Assembly (NCBI GenBank): GCA_963834015.1
Contig: CAWIAG010000003.1
Location: 248,001-312,000 of the forward strand
Reading direction: 5' to 3'
Origin: FEN-1297 sp963834015
GTDB lineage: Bacteria; Bacteroidota; Ignavibacteria; Ignavibacteriales; Ignavibacteriaceae
Length of the DNA stretch: 64,000 nucleotides
Part shown: one piece after another, positions 48,433 through 56,894 of the stretch
Numbering within the stretch: position 1 is the first letter of the stretch
How the letters are laid out: every line of letters begins with the position of its first letter
The notes under the pieces: generated by a model
Told to the model about the DNA's origin: nothing
What the model saw: the letters and a program-made list of their open reading frames with translations, nothing else
Databases searched by the model: none
Made by a program: the position numbers and the translations under genes

Positions 48433-50234
48433 GTCACAATCAGTCGACTTCATTCAACTCTGAAAAGGATTACAAACTTATTCCTATAATTGTTACACTA
48501 TTTGTCACAATCAGTCGACTTCATTCAACTCTGAAAAGTATATATAACCTTCACGCCCAATTGGACGGAGAGAATGTCACAATCAGTCGACTTCATTCAA
48601 CTCTGAAAAGTGAACAGTATATCGTTAAACTACCGGATAAATTGTCACAATCAGTCGACTTCATTCAACTCTGAAAAGTGAACAGTATATCGTTAAACTA
48701 CCGGATAAATTGTCACAATCAGTCGACTTCATTCAACTCTGAAAAGAAGGTAAAGAAGTATACCAATGGCCACATTCATAAAATTGTCACAATCAGTCGA
48801 CTTCATTCAACTCTGAAAAGAATAGTAGCAACAATATCAGGTAGTGTCATTACATTGTCACAATCAGTCGACTTCATTCAACTCTGAAAAGGCAAACTTA
48901 TATGTTGAACATTTAACAGATTTTGTCACAATCAGTCGACTTCATTCAACTCTGAAAAGCAGCAAGTAAAGTTTTAAACTAACAAGTTTAGAAGTGTCAC
49001 AATCAGTCGACTTCATTCAACTCTGAAAAGAATACCAGAAACAATACGGCGTTTAACTGCTCGCGAATGGTCACAATCAGTCGACTTCATTCAACTCTGA
49101 AAAGATTCTTTCATGAAAAATTCAGCGGTTCTGGCTCTGGGTCACAATCAGTCGACTTCATTCAACTCTGAAAAGAAATTTTTTTAAAAAATAAACCTGC
49201 ATTTGTGAGTCACAATCAGTCGACTTCATTCAACTCTGAAAAGAAAGATTTTGAGAATAAATTAATAAACTCTCGTGAGTTGTCACAATCAGTCGACTTC
49301 ATTCAACTCTAAAAAGCAAAAAATTACGTCCTTTGTATGTAGATTCTTAAAAGTCACAATCAGTCGACTTCATTCAACTCTAAAAAGTGGAGTTAATGTC
49401 ATAACCTATAAAACTAATATAAGTCACAATCAGTCGACTTCATTCAACTCTAAAAAGCTCGACCTTATGTTCTCATGGATATAGAATTAAAGGATGTCAC
49501 AATCAGTCGACTTCATTCAACTCTAAAAAGAAAGGAGCTGCCGAAGATGGCCTGCGTAAATGGTCACAATCAGTCGACTTCATTCAACTCTAAAAAGTTA
49601 AAATCGATCTGCCAGCTATAGAAAAAAAATATAAGTCACAATCAGTCGACTTCATTCAACTCTAAAAAGCCGGTAACTGTTCCTAATAAGACAGCACCGT
49701 ATGTATCTGTCACAATCAGTCGACTTCATTCAACTCTAAAAAGAACTCGTTTATCGGTTAATGGTATTTGGGTTAAACGTCACAATCAGTCGACTTCATT
49801 CAACTCTAAAAAGGATTTAATCAGTACATCAACATCGGTTCAATTGTGTCACAATCAGTCGACTTCATTCAACTCTAAAAAGTTCATAAGCTCCTGCAGG
49901 ACGGTTCTTTGTTTGTCACAATCAGTCGACTTCATTCAACTCTAAAAAGTTCAAAATTCTTTAATATAGCCCTGTAACGGTACTTTTATGTCACAATCAG
50001 TCGACTTCATTCAACTCTAAAAAGATAAGAGACAGCTTGCTGATATAGCTGCTCAAATTGTAGTCACAATCAGTCGACTTCATTCAACTCTAAAAAGAAA
50101 CACTCTGCTTCAGAAAATTCAGAATCAGAAGTCACAATCAGTCGACTTCATTCAACTCTAAAAAGTCCTCAGGAACTTTTATATTATGGGGAGCTCCTGG
50201 TCACAATCAGTCGACTTCATTCAACTCTAAAAAG
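48433..50234 (-). CRISPR. CRISPR array 2: 26 intact 35-bp repeats
   Basis: Twenty-six intact repeats identical in sequence to those of array 1, with spacers of 32-40 bp. The first is at 48433 and the last at 50200-50234, next to the leader. The twelve leader-distal repeats (48433 to 49209) end in CTGAAAAG, and the fourteen leader-proximal ones (49282 to 50200) end in CTAAAAAG, with a single clean switch point. The spacer at 48611-48643 is identical to that at 48679-48711, a one-unit duplication. Transcription is on the minus strand from the leader at the right, towards the Cas6-RT-Cas1 gene. Confidence 0.98.
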
Positions 50235-50504
50235 AGTTCTATATATAAGTTACTATAATATAATAAATTCCAGGGCCATTTTACATACCTCAGCCGTTTT
50301 CACCCACTCTTTTAGTAATGAAAGTCAAAATTCAAATTTTCAAAGAACATAACCTATTAAAATATATTTAATTACCGCATTGCATACCTCAGCTTTTTAA
50401 ATAAATTAGTTAAGTTTTTATAATACAATAAAATATACTAAATATTCCTTGTTTTTAAAGCATGATTTATTTTGCTGAATTTTTATACATATTCAAGTTA
50501 TTAA
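50235..50504 (-). promoter_or_regulatory. Leader of CRISPR array 2
   Basis: The 60 bp next to the array are nearly identical to the array 1 leader (AGTTCTATATATAAGTTA...CATTTTACATACCTCAGC). A second copy of CATACCTCAGC followed by TTTTTAA occurs about 90 bp further out (50384). It lies between cmr6 and the array, so array transcription could start here or read through from the cmr operon. Confidence 0.8.
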
Positions 50505-51290
50505 TTATTTAAACTGCCCGTAACCTACGTTACGTTTGGCACCGATACCCCAATCCGACAGGATTTTTTTGAATATTTCTTTTATATCAGTAGAAGATAA
50601 TAACACATTTCCATTTTTGTCTTTGTAATTAAATAGTCTAAACTGAAATGTAAAAGAAACGCCCGGTCCAACTTTCAAGAAACGAATTGGCGTAGGGTTT
50701 TTATAAATATCTTTTGTGTGCGGCGTGATGTAATCATCCTCAAATAATCTACATGCTGCTTGAATTCCACTCACATAAGCATCATGAAAAATATGATTTC
50801 TTTTTGCTTTTGTACTTCCGAAGAAAATTTCTTCCCAGTTATTTCCATCAATAAAAGAAGCATCTTTGTTCGTGCTACCACCTACAATGTCTTGAATATA
50901 TTTTAGTTTTTCATTTCCATAACTGTATTTATCTTTAGGGAAAACGCTTTTAAGAACTCCTTTAACGGAAGAACCTGGAATTACCGGCAGCCCTGTTGTA
51001 TGGTCAAAAAAGAAACCGAGTTGGAAATCGCTTACATCATTTTTATTGTCAGGATCCGGATCCTTCAACGCCGGATGCGAATAACCGGCGCCGGGGAGAA
51101 GTCCCGGATAATTAGTTGTGAGTTCGAATTGCTCATTATAATTTGCAATAAAATAGTTGTTGTAAGACTTAAAATCATCGGCATTGTGATTGAAGTCGTT
51201 CAGGTTTTTGTTGAACTTGATTTTATCAGATGACGTAACCGGTTTTTCATCGCCGCTTATATAAAACAAACGTGATATATTATGATTCAT
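50505..51290 (-). CDS. cmr6: Type III-B RAMP protein Cmr6
   Basis: About 261 residues. The RAMP features include GLLPGAGYSHPAL, the Gly-rich FDHTTGLPVIPGSSVKGVLK near residue 110, a KNPTPIRFLKVGPGVSFTF strand block and a C-terminal glycine-rich loop GAKRNVGYGQF. Cmr6 caps the Cmr4/Cmr5 filament near the 3' end of the crRNA. The ATG at 51290 is preferred to an upstream one because it is preceded by AAGGATAACGAAA and overlaps the end of cmr5 by only 11 bp. It is the last gene of the cmr operon. Confidence 0.9.
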   Translation of the reverse strand: MNHNISRLFYISGDEKPVTSSDKIKFNKNLNDFNHNADDFKSYNNYFIANYNEQFELTTNYPGLLPGAGYSHPALKDPDPDNKNDVSDFQLGFFFDHTTGLPVIPGSSVKGVLKSVFPKDKYSYGNEKLKYIQDIVGGSTNKDASFIDGNNWEEIFFGSTKAKRNHIFHDAYVSGIQAACRLFEDDYITPHTKDIYKNPTPIRFLKVGPGVSFTFQFRLFNYKDKNGNVLLSSTDIKEIFKKILSDWGIGAKRNVGYGQFK

Positions 51291-51726
51291 TTTCGTTATC
51301 CTTATCCTTCTGTTCTGATTCATCTTTCTCAAATGACAGCTTTGCCAGTTTGCATGCTGTAATTGCTTCCAACACTTTATCCTTGAAGCGAAGTTTTTCT
51401 AAAGTCGGTTTGTTCTTTGTTTCTTGTATGTAAATATCAAGAAGGTTTCTGTTCTTGTATTCGCTTTTAAGAGGATAGACTTCATTGATAACCTCTTTAA
51501 CAAGTGCGTCAATTTTTCTCCTATCAGTGCCTTCACTTTTTTTCATATAGAAAGCAAGAGTCTTGGCGAGTCCGGCTTGAATGATTGCTGGGCCGAAAGC
51601 ATCTATAGCGCTTGTATAACCGGATATAATCTTATTACCCTTTTTTATTTCTTTGAAGCTGTCCAACGGGTGCTCTAAAAGATTTAAAGCAATGGGAATC
51701 ATTTCATCAATTCTTTTCTGATTCAT
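51280..51726 (-). CDS. cmr5: Type III-B small subunit Cmr5
   Basis: 148 residues, mostly helical, slightly longer than typical Cmr5. The N-terminal region contains GYTSAIDAFGPAIIQAGLAK, which matches the conserved helix of Cmr5, followed by charged helices and a very acidic/basic tail (FEKDESEQKDKDNENES). Cmr5 forms the minor filament of the Cmr complex along the target RNA. It sits between cmr4 and cmr6 as in most Cmr operons, with 12 bp to cmr4. Confidence 0.9.
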   Translation of the reverse strand: MNQKRIDEMIPIALNLLEHPLDSFKEIKKGNKIISGYTSAIDAFGPAIIQAGLAKTLAFYMKKSEGTDRRKIDALVKEVINEVYPLKSEYKNRNLLDIYIQETKNKPTLEKLRFKDKVLEAITACKLAKLSFEKDESEQKDKDNENES

Positions 51727-51738
51727 AGTTTTACCTCT

Positions 51739-52629
51739 TCAAATTGTTATTTGTGATAATCTAGAGAAACCGTAACCGACTGAATAATTAGCGCCGAACT
51801 GGAAAATTGTGTTTGTATCTTTAATTTTTTCATTGAATGCTCGAGCGGACTCTTTATTAAGCTCTTGCTTATCATTTAACAAGTATTTATCATAACCTAT
51901 AACCATAAATAAACAGGTTTTCCTCGGAAGAACTTCTTCGTAAAATAAATTACCGCTTGTACCGTCATTTTTAATTTGATTCCTTGCAATAACCGGAATA
52001 GAATCTGAGCAAATGTTGGTGAATACATTTTTATCGAATATTGAAAGTTTATTTATATCAATTTTGCAAAGATTTGTAAGCAGATTTACAATGGAATCAT
52101 CAGGCAAAGGTATTTTGTTACCGTTAGTATAATCCTCTATCTCAAGAGTATTGCTACCATTAAAATAGAGAAAATCTTTACCTTTGAAATCCAATTGCTC
52201 CAGCCAGCCTCTAATCTTTTTTGTTTTATCACCTGAATTTAAAAAATTATCTAATTGATCGAAATATTCAATAAGAGACAAGACGGAAGTGGAGTGATAA
52301 TAAACATTTTCTGAAGCGCGCAAAGGCAGAGTAAGCATTTGCGCTTCGAAGAAAATTAAATGTCCGGGCCCGTAATCTAATTCTTTATTAGAATCTGCGG
52401 TGTCTAAATTAATATCAGTCCCAAAAAGTTCTTTAATATACTCTTTTTTAAAATTGTTATCTTCAAAATTATTTTTAAGAGCGCCTTTTACTCCTGAGGA
52501 ATGAATAATAGGAAGTTTGGTTACGGGATGGCGCTGGATTAAGTTATCTACAACTCCAAAGTGAGTTTCTCCGGAACCAACGTGCATGTTGGTCAGGGTT
52601 TCGATCATAAACATCTGGTAAGCGTTCAT
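51739..52629 (-). CDS. cmr4: Type III-B backbone RAMP and target-RNA nuclease Cmr4
   Basis: 296 residues. Family motifs: NMHVGSGETHFGVVDNLIQR, with Asp28 at the position of the target-cleaving Asp, and LPIIHSSGVKGALKNNF (Gly-rich element), ending in FGANYSVGYGFSRL. Cmr4 subunits form the backbone of the complex and cut bound target RNA at 6-nt intervals. The conserved Asp suggests cleavage activity is kept, which would end Cas10 signalling once the target is cut. It lies 15 bp from cmr3. Confidence 0.94.
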   Translation of the reverse strand: MNAYQMFMIETLTNMHVGSGETHFGVVDNLIQRHPVTKLPIIHSSGVKGALKNNFEDNNFKKEYIKELFGTDINLDTADSNKELDYGPGHLIFFEAQMLTLPLRASENVYYHSTSVLSLIEYFDQLDNFLNSGDKTKKIRGWLEQLDFKGKDFLYFNGSNTLEIEDYTNGNKIPLPDDSIVNLLTNLCKIDINKLSIFDKNVFTNICSDSIPVIARNQIKNDGTSGNLFYEEVLPRKTCLFMVIGYDKYLLNDKQELNKESARAFNEKIKDTNTIFQFGANYSVGYGFSRLSQITI

Positions 52630-52644
52630 TTGATTACTCCTATA

Positions 52645-53841
52645 TTAAAAACTTATGAAAAAATTATAGCCTATTTTAGAAGGTATCTTTGGCGACTTGC
52701 CTATAAGGCTTAATGGCCCGTCCGCAAAAAGTATTGAGCCGTAAGGTAATGCAGAAAAAGAATCCGACTTCTGTTTTTCTCCAATGCTGCGCGGCGAATA
52801 CATTTCATTTATCAAAGCAAATTTCAATCCTTCAATTCTTGACTTATTAGAAATGAAAGGCGAAAATGCAGCCAGTTTATTATTTGCACATGTTACTTCC
52901 TTTGATCCGTCAAAATCGCCCGTATCTTTTTCACCAAGAAACCTTTTAATAACCGGGTGATCTTTATAGATGTACGTGTTATTAATTACCGGTTTTGAAG
53001 TTAGACGAAATAAAGATTTCTCACCGCCAAGAATTATATCGTCGTCTTTAATAACGTTATCTTCGGAGAAGTGGACGATTACGCCAAAAGAATACCTGGG
53101 GGCAAACCTAAAATCTTTTTTAGTATAGTAATGGCCTTCCTTTGTTAATCCCTTTTCTTTTGCTATCCCTGGCTGTATATCCGGGATAAATATTTTTTTT
53201 GCCTGGTAGGATGGATGATAATTCAACAAATCTTTTGATGATTTACATTTAGCATAAGAATCCCAGAATTCGATTCCCCCGAGATATTCGGCAGTATAAT
53301 CTTTAATCCTTTTATCATGAGAAAATATATCGTCTCTATCCTCGTTTCTTGAATAAACTTTTATATTCTCAATTTCTTTTTTTGGGAAATCAAGCAATTT
53401 AAGATTTTTAACTTTTGGGCTGCCATCTTCTTCTTTATCATATTTTTCGTATTCATAAATGACATCGGCAGGCACGGGCAATAGAAAATCCTGAACGCAA
53501 TTGCTGTTAGGTTCTTGTCTCACTAAAAACACCGGTGAGAGTTTTAGTATTTTGCCGAAATCGAAATTATGGCCATCATCTAAAAAATCTTTCATTTCAG
53601 ATGTGCCGGTTAGATCGGAAACTTCAGTGAGGATTTTGCCGTTTGCATCAACTTTTGGCTTTCTTGATTCAAGATCAAGCAAATTATTTTGAGAAAGAAT
53701 AGTAGCTCTTAATGCTCCAAGAAGAGTAGACTGGGTAGGGAACATTGAAGATACGGCGTAAAATCCTTCACCAAATGATTGTGAAGTTCCGAAATAAAAT
53801 CTGCCGTATGGCTCAAACAAAATTAAATATGGAACGCTCAT
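52645..53841 (-). CDS. cmr3: Type III-B RAMP protein Cmr3
   Basis: 398 residues. The N terminus, with FEPYGRFYFGTSQSFGEGFY followed by FPTQSTLLGALRATIL, is typical of Cmr3, which binds the 5' handle of the crRNA and contacts Cas10. The C-terminal region contains SFSALPYGSILFADGPLSLI. The start codon overlaps the cas10 stop by 4 bp, giving translational coupling of the two partner subunits. Confidence 0.93.
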   Translation of the reverse strand: MSVPYLILFEPYGRFYFGTSQSFGEGFYAVSSMFPTQSTLLGALRATILSQNNLLDLESRKPKVDANGKILTEVSDLTGTSEMKDFLDDGHNFDFGKILKLSPVFLVRQEPNSNCVQDFLLPVPADVIYEYEKYDKEEDGSPKVKNLKLLDFPKKEIENIKVYSRNEDRDDIFSHDKRIKDYTAEYLGGIEFWDSYAKCKSSKDLLNYHPSYQAKKIFIPDIQPGIAKEKGLTKEGHYYTKKDFRFAPRYSFGVIVHFSEDNVIKDDDIILGGEKSLFRLTSKPVINNTYIYKDHPVIKRFLGEKDTGDFDGSKEVTCANNKLAAFSPFISNKSRIEGLKFALINEMYSPRSIGEKQKSDSFSALPYGSILFADGPLSLIGKSPKIPSKIGYNFFISF

Positions 53842-55520
53842 TTATCTTCTCCGATTAAAAACTTTATAAATCTGATCATTGAAATGAACTCATTAAATCT
53901 GTTATTTGCATCATCGCCCTTTAGTAATAAGGTTCCGGAAGCACTTGAAACAGTAAGCATATTAACCAGCAATTTTTGCAGCCCGGGTAAACCTTTGAAT
54001 GATTCATGAATTTCTTCGTTAAACCGGTTTGCAAAAAAATGTTCTATCTGCTCAATACGGCTAAGATTGATTAATACTCTTTTATAAAGGTCGAGTTTAT
54101 GATGAATCCCATGAGGGAACTCAGCCGTACCGGTTCTAATATTTTTTAATATATTATTGAATAACTCTAATTCCGGCGAAAAAAATCTAAACTTCAGCCC
54201 TGCTTTTTGTCCTGAATGCTGGGTTAACAAAAGCGCTAACGAATCTTTGCCCGGTATTTTTTTAGATATATAATTTAATTGATCCCGTGCCTCTTTAACA
54301 GCTAACGATAAAGGAGATTTATAATAGAACAAATTAACTCCGAAAGAAATAGAGCCGGGCAGATCCTTTTCATTCATTTTGCATTTATAAGCTTTCGACA
54401 GTTTTTGTATGTAGTCAATAACCGTGAAAAAATTATCCCTTTCGGAAAAAGCTGTAGGCATAAATGACATAACATCATCCCCGCCAATATAAATTGGTTC
54501 GCCGTGAAATTCTTTTGTAATGTTGTATGCAGTTTTCCCGAAATCAAAAAGAAGCTGCGAAAGCTCCCGTGGATTTCCCAACTTGTTGGCGGTATCCCCA
54601 AGATTATCGCCGTCTGCCTGCACTATTGCCATGTATTTATGGTATGGCTGAACTTCTTTTCCTTTCTTTGGCAGTAATTTTCTAAATTCTTTGCCCCCAT
54701 CCCGGCTTTTATCGAATTCAATTTCTTCCCATTTTTTAATATAAACTTCCAAATCCTCTTTCTTTATTTTTTGTAATAACTCAAAGGCAGATATCTCGCC
54801 GGTAGAAGGATAACGAAATTCATTTTCCTCTGTGATACCAACTTCATTCTTAACAACTTCAGATCTATGACATTCATATTTTAAAAAACAAAACGGACAA
54901 AGCTTTTCTTCTTTCTTTTTTCTTTTTCCGCTTGCAAGTGTTATTTCAATAGTATGGATAAAAATAGAAGGAAGAGATTTACACCGGTAACAAGTGGATT
55001 CTTTTTTGCCCAAAGTAAAAGATCGGTTTCTTTCAAGCGCATCTAAGTAGGTATCAATCGTCTCAATAATTTTTTTATTATCGGGCATCTTATCAGCCGG
55101 AAAGACGACAAAACTTGTTTGTATATAATCCGTAAAGATTTTCTCTACATCATTTTTATCCTTGTTAATTAAATATTTACTTTTACCAAGCTCATCAATC
55201 ATATTTATAAATTCAGTACCGACACCTCTAATAATTACTTTCAGCAGGTTATATATTTCATCAACGCTTTTTTCGGATTGGGCAATAATATGATCCGGGA
55301 AAAGCCCCGCTTTTGTTTTTTCTCCCATACTCCCCGGTGCATAATAAGGTGTTAAAAAAGTAAAACATTTTTCATCTTCTAAATTTTGGTATAGCCTTTT
55401 AACATACCAGGAAAAGAAGAAAGAGCTAAACCAAAGCTCTCTTGTTTTTTGCGAATGGCTCATCATTTCATAAATTGGGCCAATAGTGAAGCCAAAGACG
55501 GATTGATAATTGTTACTCAT
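53838..55520 (-). CDS. cas10: Cas10 (Cmr2), cyclase active, lacking the HD nuclease domain
   Basis: 560 residues, much shorter than HD-containing Cmr2 (about 870). It begins with a helical region without an HD motif, then a Zn-binding site (Cys177, Cys180, Cys208, Cys211), a first palm motif (VQADGDNLG, Asp303/Asp305) and the cyclase motif GGDD at 346-349, followed by a helical D4 domain. On target-RNA binding it should polymerise or conjugate nucleotides into a messenger. Without HD, DNA cutting is not expected, so defence should depend on the associated effector. In B. fragilis, a Cas10 associated with CorA makes SAM-AMP; whether this one does is inference from context. Confidence 0.95.
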   Translation of the reverse strand: MSNNYQSVFGFTIGPIYEMMSHSQKTRELWFSSFFFSWYVKRLYQNLEDEKCFTFLTPYYAPGSMGEKTKAGLFPDHIIAQSEKSVDEIYNLLKVIIRGVGTEFINMIDELGKSKYLINKDKNDVEKIFTDYIQTSFVVFPADKMPDNKKIIETIDTYLDALERNRSFTLGKKESTCYRCKSLPSIFIHTIEITLASGKRKKKEEKLCPFCFLKYECHRSEVVKNEVGITEENEFRYPSTGEISAFELLQKIKKEDLEVYIKKWEEIEFDKSRDGGKEFRKLLPKKGKEVQPYHKYMAIVQADGDNLGDTANKLGNPRELSQLLFDFGKTAYNITKEFHGEPIYIGGDDVMSFMPTAFSERDNFFTVIDYIQKLSKAYKCKMNEKDLPGSISFGVNLFYYKSPLSLAVKEARDQLNYISKKIPGKDSLALLLTQHSGQKAGLKFRFFSPELELFNNILKNIRTGTAEFPHGIHHKLDLYKRVLINLSRIEQIEHFFANRFNEEIHESFKGLPGLQKLLVNMLTVSSASGTLLLKGDDANNRFNEFISMIRFIKFLIGEDK

Positions 55521-55558
55521 AAATAATTACCTAAATTTTATATTTTAAAACTGAGTTA

Positions 55559-56881
55559 TCATAAATCGTCCCAGGAAATAGATAAATGCTTATTAATGAA
55601 GTCTTCTATGTCAAATTCATCTGGTACAAATAATGGTCCGATGTTTTTTTTCGTATCTTTTATATCGCCTTTTAGTTTTAAATGGAATTCAAACTTTTCG
55701 CCTAATAATCTCTTATATGAATGGTTAATGCCTAAATAGACACTGCCGTTAATAATCTTAAATAAAATTGGAGATGGGAATCGTTGAATCTTTTCACCTC
55801 CTGATTTTGGTATATGTTCAATAGCAACTAAGTATTTTTTATTGCTATCATAATATTTTTCTTTTATCCAGTTGCCATTCTTATCCTTTGATTCAGCAAA
55901 GATATTAAATTCAAAATGCTCTGCCAATCCTAATAAAGCTCGTACATACTTATATTTATTTTTTTGCTTGTCTTCCCAAGCATTATAGTCTTCCGAAGTT
56001 TTATCATCAATATCGATTGGTGTTGCCTTCTTATCGTAAAAAAGTTCTTTGTTTAATATTTTATTAACATTAATCTGTTGTTTAATATATCTCTTTTCCC
56101 ATCTTATTTGTTTATTAATAAAATATTTGAATAATTCACTTTTTTTATATGGGTGTCCTTTGCCATTTTTTAATAATTGATATTCACTCAAGATAAATTC
56201 AAACAATTTGTTAAAATCGGTATTGGTAAATATTGATTTTTTGAAAAAGTAAGGATTTAGCTCCTTTTCTACAAAATTGATTTCATTACCATCAATATAT
56301 TTTACGGTAAAGGAACCGAACCCCTTGTTCTGTCTTGACCCGAAATTATGCGTCAAGAAAAAATGTACGATCGCTTTTTCTAATTGTTGTACAATCTTTT
56401 CATCCCATGAATTGAAATAAATCTTAATGTCACTATTCGTAAATAAAGCAAATAAGAACTTATCAGCCTCAGTTTTATTTTCATCGATGCTGTCGTCTTT
56501 TTTAAATTTAATTTTATCTGAATTTGCAAAAAAAGATGTTGGGGCAAGAATATTAATATCTAAATCAAATTTTTTCTTTAAAAATATTAATAAATTATTA
56601 CTTCTATCAGGGTGCTTATTACTTTCAGGTTTTAGAGGCAAAGGAAAGTAGTAAGAAAAATTACCATCTGTGATAATCTTTACTTTATAATTTAATGCTT
56701 GATGTTCCCCTTTACCGATTAACCATTTTTTATAATCGATATTCTCTTTCTCAAACTTTTCAATAAGATATTTATCGAGTTTCGGTTTCAATTCACTTGC
56801 CCTTAAAGTGGCGCCTTCCTGGTCATGCTGAAAATGAATAATAGGTGTGTGCTGTTTTAGTTGTACCTTTAATTCTGCCAT
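55559..56881 (-). CDS. cmr1: Type III-B RAMP protein Cmr1
   Basis: 440 residues. It starts with a RAMP-like strand and the sequence LKQHTPIIHFQHDQEGATLR, has a basic glycine-rich loop FGSRQNKGFGSFTV near residue 175 and a second RAMP-like half with FPSPILFKIINGSVYLGINH. Its position at the cmr operon start and RAMP features fit Cmr1, which sits at the 3' end of the crRNA. It is the most divergent subunit here, so the assignment rests on domain pattern and on being the only missing Cmr subunit. It follows the CorA-fusion gene by 13 bp. Confidence 0.85.
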   Translation of the reverse strand: MAELKVQLKQHTPIIHFQHDQEGATLRASELKPKLDKYLIEKFEKENIDYKKWLIGKGEHQALNYKVKIITDGNFSYYFPLPLKPESNKHPDRSNNLLIFLKKKFDLDINILAPTSFFANSDKIKFKKDDSIDENKTEADKFLFALFTNSDIKIYFNSWDEKIVQQLEKAIVHFFLTHNFGSRQNKGFGSFTVKYIDGNEINFVEKELNPYFFKKSIFTNTDFNKLFEFILSEYQLLKNGKGHPYKKSELFKYFINKQIRWEKRYIKQQINVNKILNKELFYDKKATPIDIDDKTSEDYNAWEDKQKNKYKYVRALLGLAEHFEFNIFAESKDKNGNWIKEKYYDSNKKYLVAIEHIPKSGGEKIQRFPSPILFKIINGSVYLGINHSYKRLLGEKFEFHLKLKGDIKDTKKNIGPLFVPDEFDIEDFINKHLSISWDDL

Positions 56882-56894
56882 AAAAATCTCATAG

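Noticed and set aside
48678..48887. ORF of 69 codons across CRISPR repeats of array 2
   Set aside because: It consists of repeat-derived sequence interspersed with spacers and has no coding logic.
49275..49484. ORF of 69 codons in array 2
   Set aside because: Same reason: the translated repeat (SHNQSTSFNS) recurs, so it is an artefact of the array.
50505..51332. Longer start for cmr6
   Set aside because: The additional 14 residues (MRKMNQNRRIRITK) lie inside the cmr5 coding end and look like a frame shadow; the ATG at 51290 has a better ribosome site.
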